A stretch of 55,313 bases of DNA from Spirochaetaceae bacterium UBA6089. GTDB taxonomy: Bacteria > Spirochaetota > Spirochaetia > Treponematales > Rectinemataceae. Of this stretch, positions 26,287 to 35,312 are shown one piece after another. Numbering within the stretch: position 1 is the first letter of the stretch; every line of letters begins with the position of its first letter. The position numbers were made by a program, and so were the translations under genes. The notes under the pieces were generated by a model, which was not told the origin of the DNA, did no database searches, and was given only the letters and a program-made list of their open reading frames with translations. The stretch is taken from NCBI GenBank assembly GCA_002435985.1, contig DIXD01000112.1, positions 1 to 55,313 on the forward strand, given 5' to 3'.

Positions 26287-28293
26287 TCAGCGCACCCCAA
26301 GCACCCTGTCGAGCAGGTCCTCATCGACCACATGCGGCATCGTAATCGTGCCGTACTCCGCATGCTCGCGGTTGAACTCTTCAGCCACATCCATTGCATG
26401 CGGATTCAGCGCCCACGAGCGCCTCGCCACCCCACCCATCACGTCCCAAGAGAGTGCCATGCGGATGATAGTATCGACCCTTTCCGAGCCATCGAGGACA
26501 AGCCCGAAGCCGCCATTGATCGCCTTGCCGATGCCGACCCCTCCTCCGTTGTGCAGCGCCACTAGGCTCATGCCCCGGGCCGCATTCCCTGCAAAGCACT
26601 GTGTCGCCATGTCGGCCATCACGTTGGAGCCATCCTTGATGTTGCTCGTCTCGCGGAATGGGCTGTCGGTGCCGCCCGTGTCGTGATGGTCGCGGCCGAG
26701 CATCACCGGGCCGATCTCGCCGCTGCGGACCATGTCGTTGAATCTGAGCGCAATCTTCATGCGGCCAAAGGCATCCTGGTAGAGAATGCGCGCCTGTGTC
26801 CCCACGACGAGATTGTTCTTTTCGGCGTCGCGGATCCAGACGTAGTTGTCCCTGTCCTGGCCGCGTCGGTTCGGATCGATGCAGTCCATGGCCGCCTGGT
26901 CGGTTTTGTGGAGATCTTCCTTTTTCCCCGATAAACAGACCCAGCGGAAAGGCCCGTAGCCGTAGTCGAAGAGCTCCGGTCCCAGAATGTCCTCGACATA
27001 GCTCGGTAGAATAAAGCCGTCCTTCTCGTCCACGCCGTTCTTCGAAATTTCCTTGACGCCGGCATCGAAGACCGCCTTCAGGAATGAGTTCCCGTAGTCG
27101 AAGAAATACGAACCTTTGCGCACGAGGCGCATGATCACTTCATAGTGGCGCCTGAGCGAGGCATCGACGAGGGCACGGAAATACGTCCTGTCCTCAGCCA
27201 GAAGGCGCGTGCGCTCCTCAAAGCTGATCCCCACGGGACAGTAGCCTCCGTCGTAAGGGACATGGCAACTCGTCTGGTCGGAAAAAAGATCGACCCTCAC
27301 ATTCTCGGCATCCAGATATTCGAGCAGGTCAACGATATTGCCGTGGTAGGCGACGGCAATCGGCTCTCCCCTGTCGCGCGCAGCAAGGGCGAGAGCCACC
27401 GCCTCTTCGAGCGAACTGGTTTCACAAGAAACCCAGCCCTGGGAGAGTCTCGTCTCGATACGAGAACGATCCACCTCCGCGATGATCGCCGCGGCCCCGG
27501 CGATCACTGCTGCCTTGCCCTGAGCCCCCGACATGCCGCCGAGCCCCGAAGAGACAAAGAGTTTGCCAGCCAGATTTCCGTCCGCCGGCACGCCGAGTCT
27601 GAGCCTGCCCGCATTGAGGAGCGTGTTGTACGTGCCGTGCACAATGCCCTGCGGCCCTATGTACATCCATCCTCCGGCCGTCATCTGCCCATAATTCGCA
27701 ACCCCCATGGCCGCGGCGATGTTGAAATCTTTCTGATTGTCGAACATACCGACCATGAGCCCGTTGGTGATGATCGCGCGCGGCGCATAGGGATGGCTCG
27801 CGAAAATGCCGAGCGGATGCCCCGATTCCACGACGAGTGTCCCATTCTCATCGAGAATTTCAAGATACCTGCAGATCAGGCGATACTGCATCCAGTTCTG
27901 ACAGACCTGGCCCGTCTCGCCGTAGGTCACGAGCTCATAGGGATAGAGCGCCACATCGAAATCGAGGTTGTTGTCGATCATCACTCGAAAGGCTCGGCCT
28001 TCGATACAGCGGCCGGGATAGCTGTCGATCGGCAGTCCGCGGAGTCTCCCTTGAGGCCTGAACCGGTACCCGTAGATGCGCCCGCGCTCTCTTAGTTCAT
28101 GAAGAAACTCGGGCGCAAGTCTTTCGTGCCACTTGGCTGGAATATAGCGCAGCGCATTCTTGAGCGCGCGCCTCTCCTGTGCAGGGCTCAACACAGCCTC
28201 GCGACGGGGAGCTCTTCTGATCCCCGGCTCGAACACAGGATCCGGAGGAAGCTCGTCGAGATCGAGTGAAATGGTATATGGTTCTCCCCTCAT
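26287..28293 (-). CDS. hutU: Urocanate hydratase
   Basis: Urocanase converts urocanate to imidazolone propionate, the second step of histidine breakdown, with tightly bound NAD+. Diagnostic segments are YGQMTAGGWMYIGPQGIVHGT, GGMSGAQGKA, GRDHHDTGGTDSPFRETS and QCFAGNAARGMSLVALHNGGGVGIGKAINGG, which holds the conserved cysteine. The 668-residue length is that of the longer bacterial form (HutU in enterics is about 560). GGAGGT about 6 bases upstream supports the ATG at 28293. No hutH, hutI or hutG gene is nearby, so this may be scattered or a specialised pathway. Confidence 0.92.
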   Translation of the reverse strand: MRGEPYTISLDLDELPPDPVFEPGIRRAPRREAVLSPAQERRALKNALRYIPAKWHERLAPEFLHELRERGRIYGYRFRPQGRLRGLPIDSYPGRCIEGRAFRVMIDNNLDFDVALYPYELVTYGETGQVCQNWMQYRLICRYLEILDENGTLVVESGHPLGIFASHPYAPRAIITNGLMVGMFDNQKDFNIAAAMGVANYGQMTAGGWMYIGPQGIVHGTYNTLLNAGRLRLGVPADGNLAGKLFVSSGLGGMSGAQGKAAVIAGAAAIIAEVDRSRIETRLSQGWVSCETSSLEEAVALALAARDRGEPIAVAYHGNIVDLLEYLDAENVRVDLFSDQTSCHVPYDGGYCPVGISFEERTRLLAEDRTYFRALVDASLRRHYEVIMRLVRKGSYFFDYGNSFLKAVFDAGVKEISKNGVDEKDGFILPSYVEDILGPELFDYGYGPFRWVCLSGKKEDLHKTDQAAMDCIDPNRRGQDRDNYVWIRDAEKNNLVVGTQARILYQDAFGRMKIALRFNDMVRSGEIGPVMLGRDHHDTGGTDSPFRETSNIKDGSNVMADMATQCFAGNAARGMSLVALHNGGGVGIGKAINGGFGLVLDGSERVDTIIRMALSWDVMGGVARRSWALNPHAMDVAEEFNREHAEYGTITMPHVVDEDLLDRVLGVR

Positions 28294-28462
28294 ATAGATA
28301 CCTCCGAGTTTCATATGTATACTATGAATTGTATCACCGATTTCGGCTCGAGAGAACAAACGGCGGAACAAGAAAACGCGGCCATCCGCACCTCGATTCC
28401 TCTCTACCCCTCTTGCCGAAAAATGTTTTTATATATAAATTGTTATATATAAGGAGATGTAC

Positions 28463-28825
28463 GTGACCGAAAACTTGACAAAGGAAACCTTTCTGAAAAA
28501 GGTCTTCGACTACGAAAAAGAAAAAGAATGGAAGTATAATGGCGAGCTTCCTGCAATCATCGACTTCTGGGCCCCATGGTGCGGCCCCTGCCGAATGGTA
28601 GGACCCGTGCTTGAAAAGATTGCGGAGGAATACGCAGGCAAGCTCATAGTCTACAAAATCAACACCGACGAGGAACAGGAACTCGCAGGAGCATTTGGCA
28701 TCCAAAGCATCCCGTCGATCTTGTTCATCCCTCTCAATGGCCAGCCACAGATGGCGGTGGGGGCACTTCCCAAGGCATCCATCGTCGATGCCATCAAAGA
28801 GGTGCTCGGCGTAGAAGCTGCATAA
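28463..28825 (+). CDS. Thioredoxin
   Basis: FWAPWCGPCRM carries the redox-active CGPC. IDFWAPW, PVLEKIAEEY and the cis-proline segment IQSIPSILFI complete the fold. It would reduce disulfides in cytoplasmic proteins and serve MsrA. The ATG at 28457 directly abuts AAGGAG, whereas GTG at 28463 is 6 bases away, so I prefer GTG (120 residues). The N-terminus is slightly longer than in classical thioredoxin (about 105). It is followed by two terminators. Confidence 0.92.
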   Translation: MTENLTKETFLKKVFDYEKEKEWKYNGELPAIIDFWAPWCGPCRMVGPVLEKIAEEYAGKLIVYKINTDEEQELAGAFGIQSIPSILFIPLNGQPQMAVGALPKASIVDAIKEVLGVEAA

Positions 28826-28860
28826 AACCTACCTTCAAGCTTTGGTGATTTGGTGACCCC

Positions 28861-28898
28861 GCGGGTGCTCTTTTCCCTCCTCCGAGCGCCCGCTTTTT
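28861..28898 (+). terminator. Rho-independent terminator after thioredoxin (first)
   Basis: GCGGGTGCTC (28861-28870) pairs with GAGCGCCCGC (28884-28893), one G-T pair, followed by five T residues. Confidence 0.85.
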
Positions 28899-28915
28899 CC
28901 TTTATCTCCAAATAC

Positions 28916-28948
28916 GCAGGTTCGCTTCTTTGTACACCTGCTTTTTTT
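28916..28948 (+). terminator. Rho-independent terminator after thioredoxin (second)
   Basis: GCAGGT (28916-28921) pairs with ACCTGC (28936-28941), followed by seven T residues. Two terminators in a row insulate the next gene. Confidence 0.75.
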
Positions 28949-28952
28949 CTCA

Positions 28953-28982
28953 TTGCCAAGCACGCTGATTCGGATTTATGAT
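28953..28982 (+). promoter_or_regulatory. Promoter of the malate/lactate dehydrogenase gene
   Basis: TTGCCA (28953-28958) and TATGAT (28977-28982) are 18 bases apart. The leader is about 30 bases. Confidence 0.55.
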
Positions 28983-29019
28983 TCATACCATTGTCATGAA
29001 CATACTGAAGGAGAAAACG

Positions 29020-30126
29020 ATGGAGAACGAAGTGACATGGTGGAAATTCGACGAAGTTGAATCGTTCATGAAAGCCGGATTCGAAGCGGTCGGGGTGGCG
29101 CCCGAAGTCGCAGCGGTGTGTGCCGATGTTCTGATCTCGGCGGACAAACGCGGCGTAGACTCGCACGGCGTCGGCAGATACAAACCGATTTACCTCGACC
29201 GGATCTGGGCAGGCATCCTCAATCCGAAGACAAGCTTCGATGTCGTACGGGAGACGCCGACCACCGCGGTCATAGACGGACACAACGGTATGGGGCACTA
29301 CATCGCCAAAAGGGCCATGGAGCTGGCCATCGAAAAGGCTGAAAAATACGGCATCGGCATGACGGTCTGCCGCAATTCGACCCACTACGGTGCTGCATTC
29401 TACTACGCCAACATGGCGGTGGAGCGAGGCATGATCGGCATGACGACCACCAACGCCAGGCCCGCGATTGCGCCGACCTGGGGCGTCGAGCCCATGCTCG
29501 GCACGAATCCCATGACCTGGGGCATGCCTTCGGATGAAGATTTCCCCTTCATGCTCGACTGCGCGACCTCAACGACACAGCGCGGAAAAATCGAGCTGTA
29601 CGACAGACTCGGCAAAGACCTGCCCGACGGCTGGGTCATCGGCCAGGACGGGAAGTATCGTCACGATACCCATCAGGTCCTCATCGATCTGACCCAGGAC
29701 AAGGCCGCATTGACTCCCCTCGGTGGCGTAGGAGAAGACCTTGCCGGCTACAAGGGCTACGGCTACGCAATGGTCGTGGAGCTACTCTCGAGCGCTCTGT
29801 CCCAGGCAAATTTTATGAAGGCCCTTGCCGACATTGGCCCCGACGGAAAGAAAAAGTCCATCGAGCTAGGACACAGCTTCCTCGCCATCGACATACGCGC
29901 CTTCTGCGATCTCGATGACTTCAAACACCAGGTCGGCGAAATATGCCGTCAGATCCGTGCCTCCAAGAAGGCTCCCGGCGCCGCGCGTATCTGGACCCCC
30001 GGAGAAAAGGAGCACGAGACCTGGCTTTACCGTAAGGATAAGGGTGTGCCCTTCAACCCTCCGCTCAAGAAAGCCTTCCGGGAAGTGAAAGAACGCTGTA
30101 ATCTCGATATCGAGCTGCCGTTCTGA
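29020..30126 (+). CDS. Malate/L-lactate dehydrogenase-type oxidoreductase (Ldh2 family)
   Basis: The 368-residue product has GVDSHGVGRY and RNSTHYGAAFYYA, the two histidine-containing blocks of the Ldh2/MDH2 family (malate, sulfolactate, ureidoglycolate and 2,3-diketogulonate reductases). TNARPAIAPTWG and PMTWGMPS follow, and GYKGYGYAMVVELLSSALS is near the C-terminus. It is an NAD(P)-dependent 2-hydroxyacid dehydrogenase with a fold distinct from Rossmann LDHs; the substrate cannot be told. AAGGAG 7 bases upstream fixes the ATG at 29020. It stands alone with its own promoter. Confidence 0.88.
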   Translation: MENEVTWWKFDEVESFMKAGFEAVGVAPEVAAVCADVLISADKRGVDSHGVGRYKPIYLDRIWAGILNPKTSFDVVRETPTTAVIDGHNGMGHYIAKRAMELAIEKAEKYGIGMTVCRNSTHYGAAFYYANMAVERGMIGMTTTNARPAIAPTWGVEPMLGTNPMTWGMPSDEDFPFMLDCATSTTQRGKIELYDRLGKDLPDGWVIGQDGKYRHDTHQVLIDLTQDKAALTPLGGVGEDLAGYKGYGYAMVVELLSSALSQANFMKALADIGPDGKKKSIELGHSFLAIDIRAFCDLDDFKHQVGEICRQIRASKKAPGAARIWTPGEKEHETWLYRKDKGVPFNPPLKKAFREVKERCNLDIELPF

Positions 30127-30139
30127 GTGGGTTGTTCTA

Positions 30140-30189
30140 GGGGCTCAGTTCAGGGGTGCGACAGCTCCTCTGAGAAAAAAGCGAGCCCC
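30140..30189. terminator. Possible terminator region between convergent genes
   Basis: GGGGCTC (30140-30146) and GAGCCCC (30183-30189) bracket a second small inverted repeat. No good T tract follows on the plus strand, so the call is weak. Confidence 0.35.
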
Positions 30190-30237
30190 TGCCCACATTG
30201 CCTGCATCACCTGCAGAAGCCCTGTCCGGAGACTCGT

Positions 30238-33003
30238 TTATTCTTTGCCCTTCATTAGCCTTGATATGAGTGGATTTTCTTTCTTGTATTTCTCGATGAG
30301 ATGGCCGAGCCAGTCCTGCAGATCCGGCAATTCATCGACGACCAGGTCGACAAGATCATCGGCCATCTCCTCGTCGCAGGTCGTCACAATATAGTCGACC
30401 AGATCTGTCCACAGACCTTCTTCGCACATCGTCCGATGCAGCTCGACGAGAAGATTCAGCCTGAGCGAAGAATTATTCCGAAGTCTTCGCGTAAAGACCA
30501 TGTAGGGGCTCAGCACGGCTTTAATAGTACTCTTTGCCCTGGGTTCCTGCGAGAATAGATACAGAAGATCGAGCATGGCAATATACTGCAAATTGCCCTT
30601 CGAATGAACGATGGCTGGGATAATCTCTTCCAGGACCTTGTGCCGCTGGCGCAAGACCTTGCGGTATTTGTTACCTCCCTCGATGAACCCACCCACGACG
30701 TCGCCCCATATCTTCGATTGGACGATGAGGGGGATAGAGAGCAGATTCCCGACAGGGGCAAAGACAGTTGCGAGCGGCCATGCTATGACGCTTCTGAAAA
30801 AGTTGGCCCTGACGACGCTTGTATCGAAGCCTCGGAGTGTGTTGTGACCGACGAGGTACAGTCCGTTTACAAAAGATATGGCGAAGAAGTTGACGAAATA
30901 ATACAGAAAATCACTGTGGCTCCATGGCCACAGGCCATCGAAACTCGTTTTGACAAATCCCAATATCGGCACGGATAGGCCTGTCCAGAACAACGACTGT
31001 GCCACGTTATCGAAATTGATGCTTTTGAGTCTCCACTGGCTGAGCCGAGGACCACGATAGGAAATGAGATCGGCGATGCTGTTCCGAAATGCCGTGATTC
31101 CGATCCACAGCATCGCATAGCCGATGCTGATAAAAGGAGTAGCGATGCATAAGCCCACCAGGGTACGGACAAGATTTTTGAACATCGGATTGAAGTACCG
31201 CCAGGCGCGCAAAAGGCCAATGTGTTCATCGTCGTTTCTGCTGGTGTACCCATCGCCGCCCGAGGTCTTCCCCATACTCACAATGCGAGGGATGGACTTA
31301 TTCTGAAGGCTCTCTTCTTCCACAGGGGCAGCGCCAGCCCTCACCATGGCCGAAACAAGAGGGGTGAGGACGAAATGCCGTCGAATATAGCGCTGTCGTA
31401 GCTTCCCTGTAATCTGATCTTCAAAAATAAAGCCCATGCCGGGAATTTTTGGATTTCTTCCCGTCGAATCGCTGCCGCAGACAGGCTGCAGAATTTTTTT
31501 GTGCTCCATCGCCGCTCGCTTGTTGCGTTCGTTGACGAGTCGGGCAAAGGCGTCCACTTCCTCTGGCTTTCGATTTATACAATCCTGCGTGTTGTAGATC
31601 TCTACCCGGTCGAGATAGTCCCCGAACGGGCCGAGCACCGAAGCCGCATTCTCGAGCCCATGCTCCAGGGGCTGAATAAAGGTGATAGTACAGCCAGCAT
31701 CATGAAGAAGGTTGGCGAGCGACGCCAAGTCTTCGAAGACCGTCTGGTAGGAGATCGCGTGAGGATCTTCGAAATATTTGGAGAGAATCGTATCAGGGGA
31801 AAGTGCTCGCAATTCATTCTTGAGCTCCGAGTACTTCGATTCAATCTCCCCTTTTTTGGCTTTCGCCTCGGCATCGTGCCGAGATTTCTGCGCATCTTTG
31901 AATTCGCGACGGGCTTTTTCCCTCAACACCTTGAAGTACCATACCCTTCTCTGCAATACCGGCCTATACCGCAGATACATGAACTCAGCAAGGTGTAAAG
32001 GAATAATCTTCATATTCGGTATGGTCGCAAGGAGCTCATCCAGCGACAGGGGCGCTAGACAGTACTCAGGCTTGCCCTCGAAGCCCTCGTTTATCTTTAC
32101 CAGAATACTCCGGTTGAATGCATCGAGCAGGCGTTGCACAGCGATGAGCCTGTGTTCCCTGTTCGTGTCCAGCCCCTGAAAAAACAGGCCGAGGTCGGCC
32201 GCATGCGCCTCGAAGAAAGCGCGCAATTCCTCCCTTGTGCTGCAATAGGGCAGCTGGGCCATGAAATGGTACTGAAGTCCGCCGACCTTCACGCTGAACT
32301 CGAAGCCGATGTTCACGTTCAGTCCAAGAATATTGCCCGCCTCAATCGTCTCCTCCATCATCTCCCTATCGGAGGCTGAGCCATAGCCCACCGTGAGCCA
32401 TGAAATGCCTTTGATGAATGCGTCGATGATGAGCTGGGTAGGGTTCTTCCTTCCGGAAGTCGCCGTGTCGTGTACCTGGCCATCCCAACCATAGCCGAGA
32501 TCCCCGATTCGGACGCCTTTTTCAGGCAACTCAATGATGTTGAGCTCGTCGCAGAGCTTGCGAATTATCTGGTGCTGGCCCCGCGTCGACATCGAAAAAT
32601 CGTAGAGCAGTTCGAGCTGACGGCGCTTATTGGAACGGTGCTTGACCACCTCCTTGACCAGGGCGGACTGAACACGAGCGGTATTGAGCGGATAATCGAT
32701 ATTACTCGAACGAAATGCGACGTCGGCCATTATGCGCAGCGCATCGAGCCGCGCGCTCGAATGACGCGAATCGAGATCCCGCACCACCATGAGGTACGAT
32801 TCCGCGATGGTGATCCGTCGCCGCTTGAACCAGCGATTCGCCGCCTGAGGGTGAAAGGGAGGAGGTGGCTCGATGCTTTCGGGCTGATCGATCTTCGCGT
32901 TGAGTTCACGGCGCATCTTTCGCAGCTCAGCGGAGAAACTCAGCGATGAGATACATTTGTAATAAAGCTTTTGCAGCCTGGTTCTTGCCATAGTCCGACA
33001 CAC
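30238..33003 (-). CDS. Uncharacterised 921-residue membrane protein with a PHP-like segment
   Basis: I do not recognise this family. A PHP-phosphoesterase-like pattern is seen at about residues 165-255. GQVHDTATSGRKNPTQLIIDA resembles the PHP HxHT/SDG...ELV block, GLNVNIGFEFSV the GIE(F/I)S strand, and HFMAQL the next metal-ligand strand. Several metal ligands seem absent, so it may be inactive. A charged coiled coil follows at about 355-400. Four hydrophobic segments lie at about 605-765, then a soluble C-terminal domain with an acidic stretch. The GTG start at 33003 has AAAGGA 5 bases upstream. An in-frame ATG at 32991 is the alternative. Confidence 0.75.
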   Translation of the reverse strand: MCRTMARTRLQKLYYKCISSLSFSAELRKMRRELNAKIDQPESIEPPPPFHPQAANRWFKRRRITIAESYLMVVRDLDSRHSSARLDALRIMADVAFRSSNIDYPLNTARVQSALVKEVVKHRSNKRRQLELLYDFSMSTRGQHQIIRKLCDELNIIELPEKGVRIGDLGYGWDGQVHDTATSGRKNPTQLIIDAFIKGISWLTVGYGSASDREMMEETIEAGNILGLNVNIGFEFSVKVGGLQYHFMAQLPYCSTREELRAFFEAHAADLGLFFQGLDTNREHRLIAVQRLLDAFNRSILVKINEGFEGKPEYCLAPLSLDELLATIPNMKIIPLHLAEFMYLRYRPVLQRRVWYFKVLREKARREFKDAQKSRHDAEAKAKKGEIESKYSELKNELRALSPDTILSKYFEDPHAISYQTVFEDLASLANLLHDAGCTITFIQPLEHGLENAASVLGPFGDYLDRVEIYNTQDCINRKPEEVDAFARLVNERNKRAAMEHKKILQPVCGSDSTGRNPKIPGMGFIFEDQITGKLRQRYIRRHFVLTPLVSAMVRAGAAPVEEESLQNKSIPRIVSMGKTSGGDGYTSRNDDEHIGLLRAWRYFNPMFKNLVRTLVGLCIATPFISIGYAMLWIGITAFRNSIADLISYRGPRLSQWRLKSINFDNVAQSLFWTGLSVPILGFVKTSFDGLWPWSHSDFLYYFVNFFAISFVNGLYLVGHNTLRGFDTSVVRANFFRSVIAWPLATVFAPVGNLLSIPLIVQSKIWGDVVGGFIEGGNKYRKVLRQRHKVLEEIIPAIVHSKGNLQYIAMLDLLYLFSQEPRAKSTIKAVLSPYMVFTRRLRNNSSLRLNLLVELHRTMCEEGLWTDLVDYIVTTCDEEMADDLVDLVVDELPDLQDWLGHLIEKYKKENPLISRLMKGKE

Positions 33004-33033
33004 TCATCCTTTCAGAAATCGAGTAAAATAAAA

Positions 33034-33062
33034 ATTGTAGCAGAGCGAGAGCAGAGCCGCAA
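33034..33062 (-). promoter_or_regulatory. Promoter of the 921-residue protein gene
   Basis: On the minus strand TTGCGG (33057-33062) and TACAAT (33034-33039) are 17 bases apart; the leader is about 25 bases. Confidence 0.6.
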
Positions 33063-33160
33063 TAGAACGTTCGATGATTGGTCCCGGCGGCCAACTGCCT
33101 GAGCGCTTGTCACACATTTGTCGTACAGCCCTCTGGGCCCGTTTGCGCAGTCCTGAATAT

Positions 33161-33190
33161 CAAAGAGGCGCCCGAGCCGACTCGGACGCC
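33161..33190 (-). terminator. Terminator of the serine operon
   Basis: On the minus strand GGCGTCCGAG pairs with CTCGGGCGCC (10 pairs, one G-T) around a 4-base loop, followed by a short T-rich run (TCTTT). Confidence 0.65.
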
Positions 33191-33220
33191 CCCGCACGAG
33201 CTCCAACCCAGGGTCACTAC

Positions 33221-34318
33221 TCAGCGATGTTTTCTGCGGAATTCATCCATAAAGTCGGCGGCCTTCTTCACGTTATCGACGAGGTTGGCGTTGTAGAGCG
33301 AGAAGCGGATGCCGCCGGTCGAGCGGTGCCCTTTGACGCCTACGATGTCCGCTGCCTTAGCTTCTTTTACGAAGGTCTCTTCCATTTCGGGCGTCGCGAG
33401 ACGGAAGACTACGTTCATCTGCGAGCGCGAATCCTTCTCCACCGGGCCACGGTAGAAGCCCTCGGACGAATCGATGGCCTCATAGAGAATGCGAGCCTTT
33501 TCGAGGTTGATCTTCTGCATGTTCTCGAGGCCGCCTATGGTGTCGAGCAGCCATTTCAGCGTGAGGTTGAGAATATAGATCGAGAAGCAGGGCGGCGTGT
33601 TGTAGAGCGAGTTGTGCTCGGCATGAGTGCGATAGGAGAGCATGGTGGGGAGTTTCGCCTGCTCCTGGGCGAGGCTGTAAAAATCGTCGCGGATGGCGAC
33701 GACGGTGACGCCTGAGGGACCGAGGTTCTTCTGTGCGCCGGCATAGATGAAGGAGAATTTGTCCACGGGAAGGGGGCGAGAGAATATGTCGCTCGACATA
33801 TCGCAGACGAGAGGGACCTTGCCGACTTCGGGCCAGTAATGCCACTGCGAACCGAAGATCGTGTTGTTGCTCGTTATGTGCACATAGGCCGCCGCGGGGT
33901 CGATCTTGAGCTCCTCCTGCTTCGGAATCCTGGTAAAGGTTCCATCGGGGTTTTCGGTCGTGATGACATCGATGGAGCCGAAACGCTTCGCCTCTTTGAT
34001 GGCTGCCTTGCTCCAGTGACCGGTCTCGATATACGCGGCCTTGCGGCCGTCGAAAAGATAGTTCATGGGGAGCATAAAAAACTGACTCGCCGCACCGCCG
34101 GTGAGGAAAAGAATCTTCCATTCGGGGCCCATGCCGGCAAGTCTGCGGAACAGGTCCTGAGCCTCGTTGTGCATCGCCTCGTATTCCTTGGAGCGGTGTG
34201 ACACCTCCATCACGGACATGCCGGTGCCGCTCCAGTCGAGCATCTCTTCTTGGGCCTTCTGCAGCACTTCCATGGGGATGGCCGCAGGTCCCGCATTGAA
34301 ATTGATCACTCGTTTCAT
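33221..34318 (-). CDS. serC: Phosphoserine aminotransferase
   Basis: SerC transfers an amino group from glutamate to 3-phosphohydroxypyruvate, giving phosphoserine, with PLP. The 365-residue product starts INFNAGPAAIP and has FLTGGAASQF, CDMSSDIFSRP and FIYAGAQKNLGPSGVT, in which the lysine binds PLP. RSTGGIRFSLYNA is the C-terminal conserved block. Length is typical. AAGGAG precedes the ATG. It is the last gene of DUF1015-serA-serC and is followed by a terminator. Confidence 0.96.
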   Translation of the reverse strand: MKRVINFNAGPAAIPMEVLQKAQEEMLDWSGTGMSVMEVSHRSKEYEAMHNEAQDLFRRLAGMGPEWKILFLTGGAASQFFMLPMNYLFDGRKAAYIETGHWSKAAIKEAKRFGSIDVITTENPDGTFTRIPKQEELKIDPAAAYVHITSNNTIFGSQWHYWPEVGKVPLVCDMSSDIFSRPLPVDKFSFIYAGAQKNLGPSGVTVVAIRDDFYSLAQEQAKLPTMLSYRTHAEHNSLYNTPPCFSIYILNLTLKWLLDTIGGLENMQKINLEKARILYEAIDSSEGFYRGPVEKDSRSQMNVVFRLATPEMEETFVKEAKAADIVGVKGHRSTGGIRFSLYNANLVDNVKKAADFMDEFRRKHR

Positions 34319-34400
34319 CCTGGTTTCTCCTTTTTTTATCGCTTTGCGCGCATGTACTTACAGTGTATTTTAGGTTTGGGCCTGGCTTGCGTGGCGCAGT

Positions 34401-35273
34401 CTATTTGCCCGTATACTTCTTAAGCCTGGCGACAATGGAATCGCCCAGCCGGAGAAGGTTCTCTTCGGTGGAGGCGCCGAGGTGCGGTGTCATGAGTACG
34501 TTCGGGGCCCTAAGAAGCGGAGAGCCTTCGGGCGGCTCTTTGTTGTAGACGTCGGTCGCGTAGCCCGCCAACGTTCCGGACTGAAGGGCATCGGCGATGT
34601 CCTGCTCGATGACGACTTGCCCGCGGCAGGTATTGAGGAGAAAAACACCCTTTTTCATTTTGGCGATGGCGGCGGCGTTGATCATGCCGCGCGTCTCATC
34701 GGTGAGGGGCGTATGGAGGCTGATGTAGTCTGCCTTCGCGTAGAGCTCGTCGAGACTGACGAGCGTCGCCACATCGGAGATCGTCACATACTTGTCGTAG
34801 GCGATGACCGACATGCCGAAGGCCTTCGCTCGAACCGCAAGCTCGCGGCCGATGCGCCCTATGCCGACGAGGCCGAGGGTCTTTCCGTACAGTTCGGTTC
34901 GCTCGAGCTCTTTTTTAAGCCATTTCCCTTCTTTCATCGAAACATCGGCCCGCACGAGGTGGTTCGGCATCGCAATCATGAGGGCGAAGGCAAGCTCTGC
35001 CACGGCGATGCTCGATGCTTCCGGCGTATTATCTACCGCGATACCCTTCGATGTGGCGTATTCGACATCGATCGTGTCGACCCCCACGCCGCCTCGGATA
35101 ATGTATCTGCACTTGGGCGCCGCATCGATCATTGCCTTATCGACCTTTGTCTTCGACCGCACTATGAGCACCTCGGCGTCGCCGAGCCGTGACATGTCGG
35201 TCGTCACCTCTCCGAACTCGGCAAGCCGCGCCGGCAAATCCGGCGCAAAAGCATCCGCAAGCAATAAAAGCAT
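34401..35273 (-). CDS. serA: D-3-phosphoglycerate dehydrogenase-like 2-hydroxyacid dehydrogenase
   Basis: The 290-residue product has the NAD-binding motif GLVGIGRIGRELA, the substrate-binding GGVGVDTIDVEYA, NTCRGQVV with the catalytic arginine region, and TPHLGAST with the catalytic histidine. It lacks the C-terminal ACT and intervening domains of long SerA, so serine feedback by that route is not expected. Pairing with serC points to phosphoglycerate oxidation. The ATG at 35273 has AAGGAGGA about 4 bases upstream. An upstream in-frame start is less likely. Confidence 0.88.
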   Translation of the reverse strand: MLLLLADAFAPDLPARLAEFGEVTTDMSRLGDAEVLIVRSKTKVDKAMIDAAPKCRYIIRGGVGVDTIDVEYATSKGIAVDNTPEASSIAVAELAFALMIAMPNHLVRADVSMKEGKWLKKELERTELYGKTLGLVGIGRIGRELAVRAKAFGMSVIAYDKYVTISDVATLVSLDELYAKADYISLHTPLTDETRGMINAAAIAKMKKGVFLLNTCRGQVVIEQDIADALQSGTLAGYATDVYNKEPPEGSPLLRAPNVLMTPHLGASTEENLLRLGDSIVARLKKYTGK

Positions 35274-35312
35274 CGGTTCCTCCTTATCGTAATGTCGGCT
35301 CAAATAATGATA

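Noticed and set aside
30140..30189. Strong terminator between the convergent genes
   Set aside because: The run of A residues sits inside the outer stem, and neither strand has a stem directly followed by T residues; kept only as a weak call.
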